The notes: generated by a model not told the origin, from the letters alone. Shown: positions 25,454 through 35,187, counted from the first letter of the stretch. The stretch is 64,000 nucleotides of DNA from an uncultured Aquimarina sp. (GCF_947492965.1 NZ_CANLOZ010000003.1:310001-374000); one strand, 5' to 3'. Numbers and translations: made by a program.

Positions 25454-28240
25454 ATGTATCGTCTTTTTATTACATTTTATTTTTTATCATTTTCGATTTT
25501 TTCGCAATCCATAAAAAATAAAACACTTCCTAAGATAACCCATTATGACACCAAAAACATGGGATTTAATGCGCAATCTTGGGATATTAAACAAGATGAA
25601 AATGGTTTAGTATATATTGCTAATGGGAATGAGATTTTAATTTTTGACGGCACTGATTGGACTTCAGTAGACACCAATCCAGAAATGGTAAATAGAAGTC
25701 TTTTTGTTAAGAACAAAGACACTATATATTTTGGGGCTGATGAGCATCATGGGATGTTGATTAAAAATGGATATGAGGATTATACAATTCAGCCATTAAG
25801 AAATAACAAAAAAGATGTAGCTGCGGATATTGAAGAGTATTGGAGAACACATTTTGTTAACAATGAGATCATTTTTCAAACCTTCAGAAATTTATATGTT
25901 AATCAAGGAAATATAATTACCAAAATTCCCGCTCCGTATCGTTTTAAGTGGAGTTATAGTATCGACAATCAGATCTATGTAAATGATTTAAAGTATGGGG
26001 TTTTTAGACTGCAGGAAACCAATTTAATCCCTGTAATAAGTGATCCAACTTTAAATGAAAAAATAGTTGGCGTTACTAAAATTGACGATAATTTAATTAT
26101 TATAACTGATACTAAAGGATTATATAAAGTAATAAATGATGAACTCATACCTATTACTTTTTCTGTGTCAGAAGAAGTTCAAAAAGCTCAGATCTTTTCT
26201 TTTCTTAAACTTAATGATGATAGAATAGCTCTTGGTACAGTTTCTAATGGATTATACTTATTAGATGTAAGTACAGGAGAAACTCACAATATTAATAAGA
26301 GAAACGGGCTCCAAAACAATACGATCCTATCCATTTATCAAGATTATGAGGAAAACCTTTGGTTAGCGTTAGATTATGGAGTGGATCATATAAAATTAAA
26401 CTCTCCTCTTACCTATTATTATGATTACTTTGGAGAGTTGGGAACTACCTACGCGATTGTAAATGATCAAAAACTTTCTTACTTAGGAACTAATCAAGGA
26501 CTTTATGCGGGTAACACCACTTCTTCGGATTTTAATAAAGATTTTGAATTACTATTAAACGGTCAGGTTTGGAATATCGAAAAGGTTGATGATGATGTTT
26601 ATGTTGGTCATGATAAAGGGGCTTATGCCGTAGAAGGTAAAGTCTTAACTCGAATGGGAGAAGATTTAGGTGCTTGGAATTTCAGGAAATATAAACTTTC
26701 AGAAGAAGAGGATGTTATTGTTTCTGGAAATTATAATGGTATATCGCTATATCAAAAAAGAGAAGGTAAATGGGAAGGGTTTAAGTTGAGTGGTTTTGAA
26801 AAATCCGGTAGGTATTTAGAGGTAGATAAGGAAAATTACCTTTGGGTAGCACTGTATAGTGATGGTGTGTTTAAATTTGAGCTAGACTATGACGAAAAAC
26901 AATTAAAGGATGTGGCTTTTTATCCTGTAAGTGATTTTGAAGGTGATAGAATAGCGCTTTCCATGGTAGATGACAAAATAGTAATAACTTCAAACTATCA
27001 TACATACACATACTCTCATCAGAACAAAGATTTTATTAAAACGGAAATACAAGCAAATCTAGGATCTGCTCCTAGGATTTTTAAAAATGGAGAAGAAACT
27101 TGGTATGTAAGCAATGATAAAGTTGCAGTAAAAAAATCTGAAAATGCAATAGTGCTTCACGAATTAAAAGATCAATTGGTGCCTGATGTTTTGAATGTTT
27201 TTCCTGTTGATTATTCAAATACTGTAATTCCTGTTTTTAATGGTTTCGCTATGTATTCCAAAAAGAATAATACGATTTCGGAAACTATTAAAAGTGATAT
27301 CCTAATTAGAAATTTTGTTTCCGTAAATAGTGGAAATTCATACGTTGTTGGGGATAAAATTGCATTTTCTGATAATGATCTGAAGATTAACTACGCATTA
27401 CCAATTTATGGACAAGCAATAGAGTACCAGACGAGCTTAAATGATAATGATTGGAGTCCTAAAACCACGAGTACAGCGCGAACGCTTTATAACCTGAAAG
27501 AAGGAAATTACACTTTTAAAGTAAGAGCAGAATACAATGGAGAATATCGATTAGGAACATTTAGTTTTAGTATAAAACCTCCAATATATAGAACACATTG
27601 GGCATATATGCTCTATTTGATTTTGTTTTTGATATTGATTATTTCAGTAAGAGGGATCAATAGGTATAAAATGAAAAAACAGGAAAGGATTTTATTGGAA
27701 GAAAAAGCAATGAAATTAAAAAAGCAGGAAGAAGAACATAGAGCGCAAAAATTAGAACAGGAGCATAAAATCATCGAGCTTAATAACTCTAAATTACAAG
27801 ATGAAATAAAAGCAAAAAGTAGAGAGCTGACTCAGATCGCCTACGTGAATTTGAATAAAAATAAAATTCTTAAAAAGATTAGGGATAAGATTGTAAAGGT
27901 TCAGGATGCTTCTGATCAAAAGTTGCCAACCAATAGTTACAATGAATTAGTGCGATTAGTGGACTATTATATTACAGATAAAGAAAGCAAGTTGTTTGAA
28001 ATTAATTTTGATAAATCACATCAAGAATTTTACGAAAAGCTTTCGAATAATTATCCTAACCTAACTTCCAAGGATTTACGACTGTGTGCTTATCTGAAAA
28101 TGAATCTTTCTTCTAAAGAAATAGCGCCTCTATTAGGAATAAGTTCACAAAGTGTAGATGTTAGCAGGCATAGATTAAGAAAAAAGCTTAATTTAGACTC
28201 CAAAGACAATTTGACTAATATTCTTATCAGTCTTAAATAA
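25454..28240 (+). CDS. Transmembrane sensor-regulator: periplasmic propeller, Y_Y_Y, TM, coiled coil, LuxR-type HTH
   Basis: This 928-residue one-protein signalling system has a signal peptide at 1-17 and then a beta-propeller of two-component-regulator repeats (for example LQNNTILSIYQDYEENLWLALDYGVDHI). The Y_Y_Y domain lies at about 650-710 (YQTSLNDNDWSPKTTS, YTFKVRAEYNG). One TM helix follows (YMLYLILFLILIISV), then a Lys/Glu coiled coil (about 740-800) and a C-terminal helix-turn-helix (LSSKEIAPLLGISSQSVDVSRHRLRKKL). There is no kinase or receiver domain. The family senses glycans in the periplasm and acts on PUL genes. The GH3 genes upstream and SusCD downstream are the expected targets. 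Confidence 0.88.
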   Translation: MYRLFITFYFLSFSIFSQSIKNKTLPKITHYDTKNMGFNAQSWDIKQDENGLVYIANGNEILIFDGTDWTSVDTNPEMVNRSLFVKNKDTIYFGADEHHGMLIKNGYEDYTIQPLRNNKKDVAADIEEYWRTHFVNNEIIFQTFRNLYVNQGNIITKIPAPYRFKWSYSIDNQIYVNDLKYGVFRLQETNLIPVISDPTLNEKIVGVTKIDDNLIIITDTKGLYKVINDELIPITFSVSEEVQKAQIFSFLKLNDDRIALGTVSNGLYLLDVSTGETHNINKRNGLQNNTILSIYQDYEENLWLALDYGVDHIKLNSPLTYYYDYFGELGTTYAIVNDQKLSYLGTNQGLYAGNTTSSDFNKDFELLLNGQVWNIEKVDDDVYVGHDKGAYAVEGKVLTRMGEDLGAWNFRKYKLSEEEDVIVSGNYNGISLYQKREGKWEGFKLSGFEKSGRYLEVDKENYLWVALYSDGVFKFELDYDEKQLKDVAFYPVSDFEGDRIALSMVDDKIVITSNYHTYTYSHQNKDFIKTEIQANLGSAPRIFKNGEETWYVSNDKVAVKKSENAIVLHELKDQLVPDVLNVFPVDYSNTVIPVFNGFAMYSKKNNTISETIKSDILIRNFVSVNSGNSYVVGDKIAFSDNDLKINYALPIYGQAIEYQTSLNDNDWSPKTTSTARTLYNLKEGNYTFKVRAEYNGEYRLGTFSFSIKPPIYRTHWAYMLYLILFLILIISVRGINRYKMKKQERILLEEKAMKLKKQEEEHRAQKLEQEHKIIELNNSKLQDEIKAKSRELTQIAYVNLNKNKILKKIRDKIVKVQDASDQKLPTNSYNELVRLVDYYITDKESKLFEINFDKSHQEFYEKLSNNYPNLTSKDLRLCAYLKMNLSSKEIAPLLGISSQSVDVSRHRLRKKLNLDSKDNLTNILISLK

Positions 28241-28261
28241 GGAATTTCTAATAGCACAGTC

Positions 28262-29275
28262 ATGAGGAAAAAGGTTACCCTAAAACAGCTTGCAAAAGAG
28301 TTAAATCTATCTATTTCTACCGTTTCTAAGTCATTAAAGAATGATTCGGAGATAAGTCAGAAAACTATCAATAGAGTTCATGAGTTAGCTAACTTTTATA
28401 ACTATAAACCAAATGCACTAGCTGTTAGTTTAAAAAGTAACAAAACAAATACTATTGGTGTTTTACTGCCAGAGATTCTTAATCATTTTTATGCTAAAGT
28501 ACTTTATGGGATTGAGCAAGAAGCTTCTAAAGAAGGGTATAAAATTGTAACCTGCATTACTAACGAATCTTATGAGAAAGAAGTAGAATATGTAGAAATG
28601 CTTAATTATAGTAGTGTAGATGGTTTTATTTTAGCTTTGAGTAAGGAAACTCAGATGCTTAATAAGCTAGATCATCTTAAAGATTTGAAGCGTGATAATG
28701 TGCCACTTATGATGTTTGATCGCGTAAGTGCAGAAGTGGATTGTGATAAGGTTATTGTGGATGATAAGCACGCTTCAAAAACGGCTGTGCAACATTTGAT
28801 TAAAACAGGTTGTCGAAAAATTGCTATAATCTCTACCATTTTTGATCTAAGCGTTGGTAGATTAAGATTAGAAGGGGCTCATGAAGAAGTGGCTGATAAT
28901 GAAGGGGTAACACTTGTTGAATTGCCAATAAATAATATTGAATTAGAAGAGAAGGAGATTGAATCTTTTCTTAAAAATAATGAAATAGATGCTGTGTTAG
29001 GTTTGGATGAAACCGCAGCAGCAGTAGCTATCAATATGGCGAATAAGCTAGGGTATAAAATTCCAGGGGATATATCTGTAATCGGATTTACCGATGGAAT
29101 ACTATCCAAGCACTCCTATCCTAAGTTAACGACGGTCTCTCAGCATGCCGAAGATTTAGGAGCTAGGGCGGCGAGAATATTATTGGATAGATTATTAAAT
29201 ACTACCGAGAATAATTATAAAACAACCACAGAAATTGTTAAAACCTCGTTGATTCTCAGAGATTCAACGAATTAA
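28262..29275 (+). CDS. LacI family regulator 1
   Basis: The 337-residue protein has the LacI headpiece (VTLKQLAKELNLSISTVSKSLKND, hinge KPNALAVSLKSNKTNTIGVLLPE) and a periplasmic-binding-protein-like sugar-binding core with DGFILALSKE and the C-terminal VIGFTDGILSK. It follows the sensor gene by 21 nt and probably shares its transcript. It meets the GH65 gene tail to tail with a 2-nt gap. I see no clear palindromic operator next to it, unlike LacI 2, so its targets are less certain. The ligand is probably a gluco-oligosaccharide or a phosphate derivative. Confidence 0.9.
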   Translation: MRKKVTLKQLAKELNLSISTVSKSLKNDSEISQKTINRVHELANFYNYKPNALAVSLKSNKTNTIGVLLPEILNHFYAKVLYGIEQEASKEGYKIVTCITNESYEKEVEYVEMLNYSSVDGFILALSKETQMLNKLDHLKDLKRDNVPLMMFDRVSAEVDCDKVIVDDKHASKTAVQHLIKTGCRKIAIISTIFDLSVGRLRLEGAHEEVADNEGVTLVELPINNIELEEKEIESFLKNNEIDAVLGLDETAAAVAINMANKLGYKIPGDISVIGFTDGILSKHSYPKLTTVSQHAEDLGARAARILLDRLLNTTENNYKTTTEIVKTSLILRDSTN

Positions 29276-29277
29276 TT

Positions 29278-31326
29278 TTATTCGACGACATAAGTTTTTT
29301 TATCTATTCCCACTCCTGTTATCGTAAGTTTTTTCCAAGTTTTAGGTAATATTGGATTTTTTTGAATTATTCCATTGTCAGTAAGATATAAGCCACCAAA
29401 ACCGAAAATAACTGTTTGTAACATTCCTCCTGCACCTGTCGCAAAATAGGGATTGTTACTAGTAGCTGCTTCTGCTAATGCTCCGAACGGAGGCCTTTTA
29501 TTGGGTTCGTAGCTTCTTTTGAAAAGCCTAAAGGCATTCTCTGCATCACCTAATCTGGCATAGATAACGGCAAACACACTCTGAGCCATAGCTGGGCCTT
29601 CTTCTGCGAGTTTAGGTTCGTAATATTTTAGGTCTTTTAAAATGGTTTCTTTATCAGTTATGATATCTAGAGGATAAGATAACAGGTTAACATCTGCTTG
29701 CTTTATTCTATCTCCTGAGTATTTGCTATGTTCTTTTGTTGTTCCGTCTTTAAACTTATGAATGATTATTTTATCTGCAACATCATTCCATGTCTTGTTC
29801 GGTGTGATTCCAATTTCGGTTGCAGCTAAAGAAGCGTATCTTAGACAAGTGATGGCAGATCCATTAGTAAAAGCATTGTCATCTACATTAGGCGCAAACT
29901 CATTTGCTCCTACAACATTTTTGATAGAATAGGATCCGTCAGAATTTTTTGTGGATCTACTAACCCAATAATCTGCAACTTCCTTTAGAAGAGGATACCC
30001 TCTTTCTTGAAGCCATTTTTTATCTTTTGTAACTCGATAATAGTTCCAAAAAGCGATACCTATATCAGCTGTGATGTGATGTTCGAAAGTTCCTGTTAGC
30101 GCCCAAGCGGGAGTAGCTTCCTCTCCGGTGTCATCGCTTTCCCATGGAAACATAGCTCCTTTATATCCAAAATTGATTGCTTTCCTTTTTGCTACCTCGA
30201 GACGGTCTGATCGATAATTCACTAATGAACGAGCGATATCTTGATTAAGTACCAATAAAGGAGGATACATCCATAACTCCGTATCCCAAAAAATATGACC
30301 ATTATAGTTTTGAGAGCTTAATCCCATTGGAGCAATACTAAGATCCGAGTCTCCTCGAGAAAAAGCGTATAAATGATATAGGGCTAAGCGAACATCTAAT
30401 TGAGATTGTAGATTGCCTTCTATAATGATATCACCTTTCCAAAGATCTGTCCATAAATTTGTGTGTTGATATAGAAGGTCTTTTCTAGGAGTTAATAAAT
30501 TGAAAATTACAAAACGCTCGCTTTCACTTTGAGGATCAAAAAAGTCTTGGGTAGAGCATTGAGATGCTGTCCACGAAAACTTATAATTTTTTCCTTTAGA
30601 CACTTTTTTTTCAAATGACAGTTGATTGTCGTATTCAGAAAGTTTGGTGTGTACTAATTCTGGACGTTGATTTTCTCTTGTAGAATTAATATCATGCCAT
30701 ATGAAGGTAGCAGAAGTACCTACTGTATGTTTTCCCAATCTGCTTTTTGCAACAGTTTGTAAGATGGGCATTGTGGTTTCTAAATCTCTAAGAACTCTAA
30801 ATGTGCTTAAAGGTTGCAGGTATTCTTCTGGTGTTTGTATTTTTCCAACAACTTTTAGATCAATATCCTTAGTTGCTGATACTTCAAAATCGATATAACC
30901 AGAATAGGGTACATTTCTAAGAGCGTATACGGTATAAGAAATTTCTGCAATAGAATTATAGGTAAAGGTTGTAGTAAAGCTAGCGTCTTTCATATTGAGC
31001 GTCTGTTTCCAGTTGCTAATATTTTCATTGGTTAATTTTGTATTGTTTATATAGAGTTCAAGATTTCCAAAATTCATTCCCAGAAGAATTCTGCTAACAC
31101 CAAGTGGTGACTCCTTATCATATACATTATTCAGAATTATTTTGTCTGTTTCAAATATTTTAGAAGACGGTAGTATTCCGATTCTTCCATTTGCAGATAC
31201 AATTCCTGTGTAATTTTTATTATCAGTAGTGGAAATTGTCCATCCATCAATTTGCGCTGCGATAGATATAGTCATAAAAAAGCACACGAATTGAGTAAGA
31301 AAAGCCTTTGAATTCTTTAGTGTCAT
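29278..31326 (-). CDS. Exported GH65 hydrolase (kojibiose/trehalose-type alpha-glucoside hydrolase)
   Basis: From the ATG at 31326 the product is 682 residues with signal peptide MTLKNSKAFLTQFVCFFMTISIAAQ. It has the GH65 layout: N-terminal beta-sandwich, then an (alpha/alpha)6 barrel with HIFWDTELWMYPPLLVLN, the general acid Glu in VVGANEFAPNVDDNAFTNG (about residue 470), and FATGAGGMLQTVIFGFGGL near the end. A Glu before it (FGALAEAATSNN) stands where hydrolase-branch members keep a general base. This, with secretion, favours a hydrolase over the cytosolic phosphorylases. A secreted kojibiose hydrolase of this type is known from Flavobacterium. A LacI operator lies 106 nt upstream of the start codon. 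Confidence 0.85.
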   Translation of the reverse strand: MTLKNSKAFLTQFVCFFMTISIAAQIDGWTISTTDNKNYTGIVSANGRIGILPSSKIFETDKIILNNVYDKESPLGVSRILLGMNFGNLELYINNTKLTNENISNWKQTLNMKDASFTTTFTYNSIAEISYTVYALRNVPYSGYIDFEVSATKDIDLKVVGKIQTPEEYLQPLSTFRVLRDLETTMPILQTVAKSRLGKHTVGTSATFIWHDINSTRENQRPELVHTKLSEYDNQLSFEKKVSKGKNYKFSWTASQCSTQDFFDPQSESERFVIFNLLTPRKDLLYQHTNLWTDLWKGDIIIEGNLQSQLDVRLALYHLYAFSRGDSDLSIAPMGLSSQNYNGHIFWDTELWMYPPLLVLNQDIARSLVNYRSDRLEVAKRKAINFGYKGAMFPWESDDTGEEATPAWALTGTFEHHITADIGIAFWNYYRVTKDKKWLQERGYPLLKEVADYWVSRSTKNSDGSYSIKNVVGANEFAPNVDDNAFTNGSAITCLRYASLAATEIGITPNKTWNDVADKIIIHKFKDGTTKEHSKYSGDRIKQADVNLLSYPLDIITDKETILKDLKYYEPKLAEEGPAMAQSVFAVIYARLGDAENAFRLFKRSYEPNKRPPFGALAEAATSNNPYFATGAGGMLQTVIFGFGGLYLTDNGIIQKNPILPKTWKKLTITGVGIDKKTYVVE

Positions 31327-31431
31327 AATCAAGATATTTTGTGAAATAAGAATCTAGTGATCTTAAAATAAATAGAATACACAATTTACTAAACAAATTT
31401 TGAAAAGTGAAATTGAACTAATTAGCATGGC

Positions 31432-31449
31432 AATACAAGCGTTTGTATT
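31432..31449 (-). promoter_or_regulatory. LacI operator in the GH65 promoter region
   Basis: AATACAAGCGTTTGTATT is an 18-bp palindrome with one mismatched pair. It shares its core with the perfect palindrome at 32594-32621, placing GH65 under LacI 2. Confidence 0.75.
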
Positions 31450-31511
31450 ATCATTTTTTAGTCAGAATCGTGAATTTGATTAAAATTATGTAATTTTCTA
31501 ATGAATGTGCT

Positions 31512-32543
31512 TTAAGTGCTTTCTCGCTGCGTAAGTTTAGTTTCCAGTTTAACAACTGTTTTTTTATGAAGTATGTCCTCAGGTTCATTTAATTGCTTGA
31601 TAAGGAGTTCAGCAGCCTTTTGGCCCATTTCGAAACTTGGTTGTGATACGCAGGTTAGGGTTGGAACAAAGACTTCTCCAAGTCCCAAATCTCCAAAGCC
31701 GATTACTGCGACTTCCTCAGGTATTTTTTTTTCGGTCTTTAATAGTGTTTTCATTGCTAACAATCCATAATTGTCAGTGCACGTAAAAACTGCATCCGGA
31801 GAGGTGGTAAGATGTTTAAAAAAATCTAGTATTTCTCTATCCTCAAACTCTCTGTCCAAAGAGTTACAATGTAAGACTAATTCTTCATGGAAAGGGATCT
31901 TGTATTTGTTAAGAGCCGACTTGTATCCTGTAAACCGATCTTGAAATACTTTTTTTTGTTTTATTCCTCCTATAAATGCTATTTTTTTTCTTCCTTTTTT
32001 GATAAGAAACTCTACAGCATTAAAAGACGATTTTATATCATCAATCATTACATGGTCCGCTCCAGAGACTTCTTCTCTAATATTGTCAAATAATACCATG
32101 GGCATACCTTTACTTGTAAGATCGTTTAAATGGGCAACATTTTCTGTCTCATGTGTAGGGGATAAAATGATTCCATCAACCAAACCTTTTTCGAATGATA
32201 TAAGGTTTTCTTTTTCGAATTGATACGAGTTTCTCGAGGAACTGATTAGAATTTTATAATTATGATTTCTAGCATATTGATCTATTCCTCTACATACTTC
32301 GATAAAAAAAGGTTCGTCATATCTAGGTATAAGTACTCCTATGATGTTGGTTTTTCCAGAGCTCAAACTTTTAGCAATCTGATTGGGCATATACCCCATT
32401 TCTTCGGCAGTTTTAAATACTTTCTCTTGAGTACTCTTTTTAACTCTAGGGTTTTTATCCAATGCTCTTGATACTGTCGCAATAGAAATATTTAGTTTTC
32501 TTGCGATATCTTCAAGTTTAACCCTTCTTTTTTTAAAAACCAT
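31512..32543 (-). CDS. LacI family regulator 2
   Basis: The 343-residue protein starts at the ATG at 32543 (MVFKKRRVKLEDIARKLNI). The headpiece is VKLEDIARKLNISIATVSRALDKNPRV with hinge NQIAKSLSSGKTNIIGVLIPR. The effector core holds DGIILSPTHET, DHVMIDDIKSSFNAVEFLIKKGRK and VAVIGFGDLGLGEVF. It is encoded upstream of GH65 on the same strand. A perfect 28-bp palindrome lies about 50 nt before its own start and a matching site lies before GH65. Autoregulation and control of GH65, and perhaps the divergent GH13-susCD genes, follow from this arrangement. Confidence 0.92.
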   Translation of the reverse strand: MVFKKRRVKLEDIARKLNISIATVSRALDKNPRVKKSTQEKVFKTAEEMGYMPNQIAKSLSSGKTNIIGVLIPRYDEPFFIEVCRGIDQYARNHNYKILISSSRNSYQFEKENLISFEKGLVDGIILSPTHETENVAHLNDLTSKGMPMVLFDNIREEVSGADHVMIDDIKSSFNAVEFLIKKGRKKIAFIGGIKQKKVFQDRFTGYKSALNKYKIPFHEELVLHCNSLDREFEDREILDFFKHLTTSPDAVFTCTDNYGLLAMKTLLKTEKKIPEEVAVIGFGDLGLGEVFVPTLTCVSQPSFEMGQKAAELLIKQLNEPEDILHKKTVVKLETKLTQREST

Positions 32544-33235
32544 CAAATTAAGTATTAAAAAATTATCAATAAAATTTTAATTTTGCTAAAAATATAATAA
32601 TACAAACGTTTGTATTATTATTTGTTCTTGATTTACTTTCTAAGGAGATTATTTGTTATGTATTTTGTATAAACGTAAAAAAAGCACTCTAAACTAATGT
32701 AAAGTAAAGTATTATAAAACGCTCATTTTACACAACCTTCCCCAAAAAAAATAGTCAAATTTTGTATTTGTACTACCTACGCTAATTTATGATAAATAAA
32801 ATTAAAGCATATGTTTTTTAGAGAAATTGAAAATAGGTTTGATAAGAAGTTTATTGTTTGTTTTTTCTTAATTGTATAGAAATTTATAAAGTACTTGTCT
32901 ATATAAAATCTATACTTAATCGATTGAATTCTTTATTTATTATTGAATTTTTTATTTTGAAATTACTGATTAAGTGACTGGTAAATAGATTGTTGTGATA
33001 ATTTTAAGGTTATTATATCGACATTGTATAGGTAATGTAAAGATTTGTGTTTTTGAAATTCTATATAAATAATATTGTAGTTTTGGTAATCAAACGATGT
33101 AATAAATAGTAATACTAGATTTTTTTAACTATTTTTTTATTAAATCGATTATTAGGTGTGTTTTTGAAGGATTTCAATGCCAAAACGAATAAGACTAGTA
33201 AAATGAAATTATTTAAAAACATAATACAGATTTAA
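32544..33235. other. 692-nt divergent intergenic region between LacI 2 and GH13
   Basis: Very AT-rich. It holds the LacI palindrome (32594-32621) at its left end and a micro-ORF of 10 codons (33203-33235, MKLFKNIIQI) whose stop codon directly abuts the GTG start of the GH13 gene. Between 32650 and 33190 I see no gene, no strong hairpin and no full promoter consensus. It presumably holds the GH13 promoter. Confidence 0.5.
32594..32621. promoter_or_regulatory. Perfect 28-bp palindromic LacI operator
   Basis: Each 14-nt arm (ATAATAATACAAAC and its complement) is exact, with centre CG between 32607 and 32608. The core ACAAACGTTTGT is typical for LacI-family proteins. It lies about 50 nt upstream of the LacI 2 start codon. 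Confidence 0.85.
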
Positions 33236-34906
33236 GTGAAACTAACTTGGTTTAAAAAAGGTACGATCTATCAGATATACCCTCGTAGTTTTAATGATAG
33301 TAATAATGATGGAGTTGGTGATCTAAGGGGTATCATAGAGAAACTAGATTATATACAAAGTTTGAATGTTGATATTGTTTGGTTAAGTCCAATTTTTTGT
33401 TCACCAAATGATGATAACGGATATGATATTAGTGATTATCGTGGGGTTATGCCTGAATTTGGAACCATGGAAGACTTTGATGAATTATTAAAAGGAATTC
33501 ATGATAGAGGTATGAGATTAATATTGGACTTGGTTGCGAATCATTGTTCTGATGAACATATGTGGTTTGAGGAAGCTAAAAAGTCTAAGGATAATCCATA
33601 CAGAGATTATTTTCATTGGCATAAGCCTTCAGATGATGGAGGTCCTCCGAATAACTGGAAGTCATTCTTTGGAGGAAGTGCATGGGAATTGGACGATGCT
33701 TCTGGAGAATATTATCTCCACTTATTTACAAAGAAGCAACCTGATTTAAATTGGGAAAATCCTAAGGTAAGAGAGGAGATTTACGATGCCATGAGGTTTT
33801 GGTTGGATAAAGGAGTGGATGGCTTTAGAATGGACGTGATTCCATTAATATCTAAACCAGAAGGGTATCCAGATGCTCCAGAAGTCGGTTTTAGAAAAAT
33901 TATAGAAGATGTATATGCCAATGGACCAACCGTTCATAAATATCTGAATGAAATGAATGAGAAGGTGATTAGTAAGTACGATGCGTTTTCATTAGCTGAA
34001 GGAGTTGGTATTAATGAAACTAAAGCTGGTTTGTATGTAAACAGAGACAGAAAGGAATTAGATATGTTGTATCATTTTGATATTCTTGAATGTACAATTG
34101 TAAACGGGAAATTTGAAGAGGTTTCTCCTTTTGATCTAGTGCAAATAAAAAGGATTTTTAAAAAATGGAGAGATGCAGTGCATAACACTGGGTGGATTGC
34201 AAACGCTATGGGAAATCACGATTTCGCTAGAATGGTATCAAGATTTGGAAATGATAAAGAATATCATTCGGAGTCTGCTAAAATGTTAATTACAATGTTA
34301 GCTACACAAAATGGGACTTTAAATATTTATCAAGGAGATGAAATAGGTATGACTAATATAACCTTAGAAACCATAGAAGAAGTCAAAGATGTTCAGTCAT
34401 TGAATTTTTATGAAGAAAATTTAGTTAAATCTAAATTTTCTAAGGAAGTGGCTTTGGAAATGATCAATAAAGAAGGTAGAGATAATGCTAGAACTCCTGT
34501 GCAATGGAATGATGAGATTAATGGGGGGTTTTCAATAGTTGATCCGTGGTTAAAAGCTAATCCAAATAGTGATGTTATTAATGTTAAGCATCAAGAAAAT
34601 GACCCTAATTCTATTCTGAATTTTTATAGATCCTTGCTCAAAATTAGAAAACAGCATGATGTGTTTGTTTTTGGAGAATTTGAGGAAATAGAATTTAATA
34701 GCCCTAATCTATATATCTACAAAAAGACCTTGGAAAATAGGTCAATTATTGTTGCTCTTAATTTTACTGAATCAGATCAAGTTTTTAAAACTTCTGGTGT
34801 AGTGAATGAGTACAAAGTTTTGATAAATAATTATGCAGATCTGCATAGTAAAGAAAATGACTTAATCCTTAGACCTTATCAAGGGTTAGTTTTAGATATA
34901 GATTAA
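33236..34906 (+). CDS. GH13 alpha-glucosidase, oligo-1,6-glucosidase type
   Basis: The 556-residue protein starts with GTG directly after a stop codon. It has all GH13 regions: DLVANHCSD (98-106), DGFRMDV with nucleophile Asp200, LAEGVG with acid/base Glu255, and MGNHDFA with Asp329. GVGDLRGIIEKLDYI and NARTPVQWN are signatures of the oligo-1,6-glucosidase/alpha-glucosidase subfamilies. The Val after the nucleophile (Val201) is the residue linked to alpha-1,6 preference; alpha-1,4 enzymes usually have Ala or Thr. No signal peptide is present, so it acts in the cytoplasm on imported isomalto-type oligosaccharides. It precedes susC by 281 nt. Confidence 0.9.
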   Translation: MKLTWFKKGTIYQIYPRSFNDSNNDGVGDLRGIIEKLDYIQSLNVDIVWLSPIFCSPNDDNGYDISDYRGVMPEFGTMEDFDELLKGIHDRGMRLILDLVANHCSDEHMWFEEAKKSKDNPYRDYFHWHKPSDDGGPPNNWKSFFGGSAWELDDASGEYYLHLFTKKQPDLNWENPKVREEIYDAMRFWLDKGVDGFRMDVIPLISKPEGYPDAPEVGFRKIIEDVYANGPTVHKYLNEMNEKVISKYDAFSLAEGVGINETKAGLYVNRDRKELDMLYHFDILECTIVNGKFEEVSPFDLVQIKRIFKKWRDAVHNTGWIANAMGNHDFARMVSRFGNDKEYHSESAKMLITMLATQNGTLNIYQGDEIGMTNITLETIEEVKDVQSLNFYEENLVKSKFSKEVALEMINKEGRDNARTPVQWNDEINGGFSIVDPWLKANPNSDVINVKHQENDPNSILNFYRSLLKIRKQHDVFVFGEFEEIEFNSPNLYIYKKTLENRSIIVALNFTESDQVFKTSGVVNEYKVLINNYADLHSKENDLILRPYQGLVLDID

Positions 34907-34965
34907 TATAATTTTAAAACAAATATGAATAAAGTAGAAAGTGAAATTAGTTTTTGTTTGTTAGC

Positions 34966-35099
34966 GAAGGAGTTTATCTGATAGCAACTTCTTCATAAGA
35001 GGTAACATTAGGGGCGTTTTAAAATTGTAACTTTTATTTAAATATTAATTTCTAGTTACTATGTCGATTGTTCTAGTAAGACTAAGACGCCCCTGTTAC
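34966..35099 (+). promoter_or_regulatory. Structured RNA region upstream of susC
   Basis: Two predicted structures lie between GH13 and susC. Hairpin A is GAAGGAGTT (34966-34974) with AACTTCTTC (34986-34994). Stem B joins 35002-35021 to 35083-35099: 17 base pairs with a 3-nt bulge and one G-U, GC-rich in the middle (AGGGGCG). It encloses 61 nt with a small internal hairpin (TTACTA/TAGTAA). It could be a susC leader, an attenuator or a small RNA. No T-run follows, so a simple terminator is less likely. Confidence 0.5.
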
Positions 35100-35187
35100 T
35101 TAAAATATTGAATAAAACTAATTTTTTTAACGATAAAAGTAGTAATAATTAACAACTAAATATTTAAATTTAATCAAACTCTAAATT

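Noticed and set aside
29278..31326. GH65 as a trehalose or maltose phosphorylase
   Set aside because: The protein has a signal peptide, and phosphorylases of this family are cytoplasmic; the C-terminal Glu region looks like the hydrolase branch.
31573..32471. Several plus-strand open frames opposite LacI 2
   Set aside because: They are antisense shadows of a complete LacI gene, low-complexity and without start signals.
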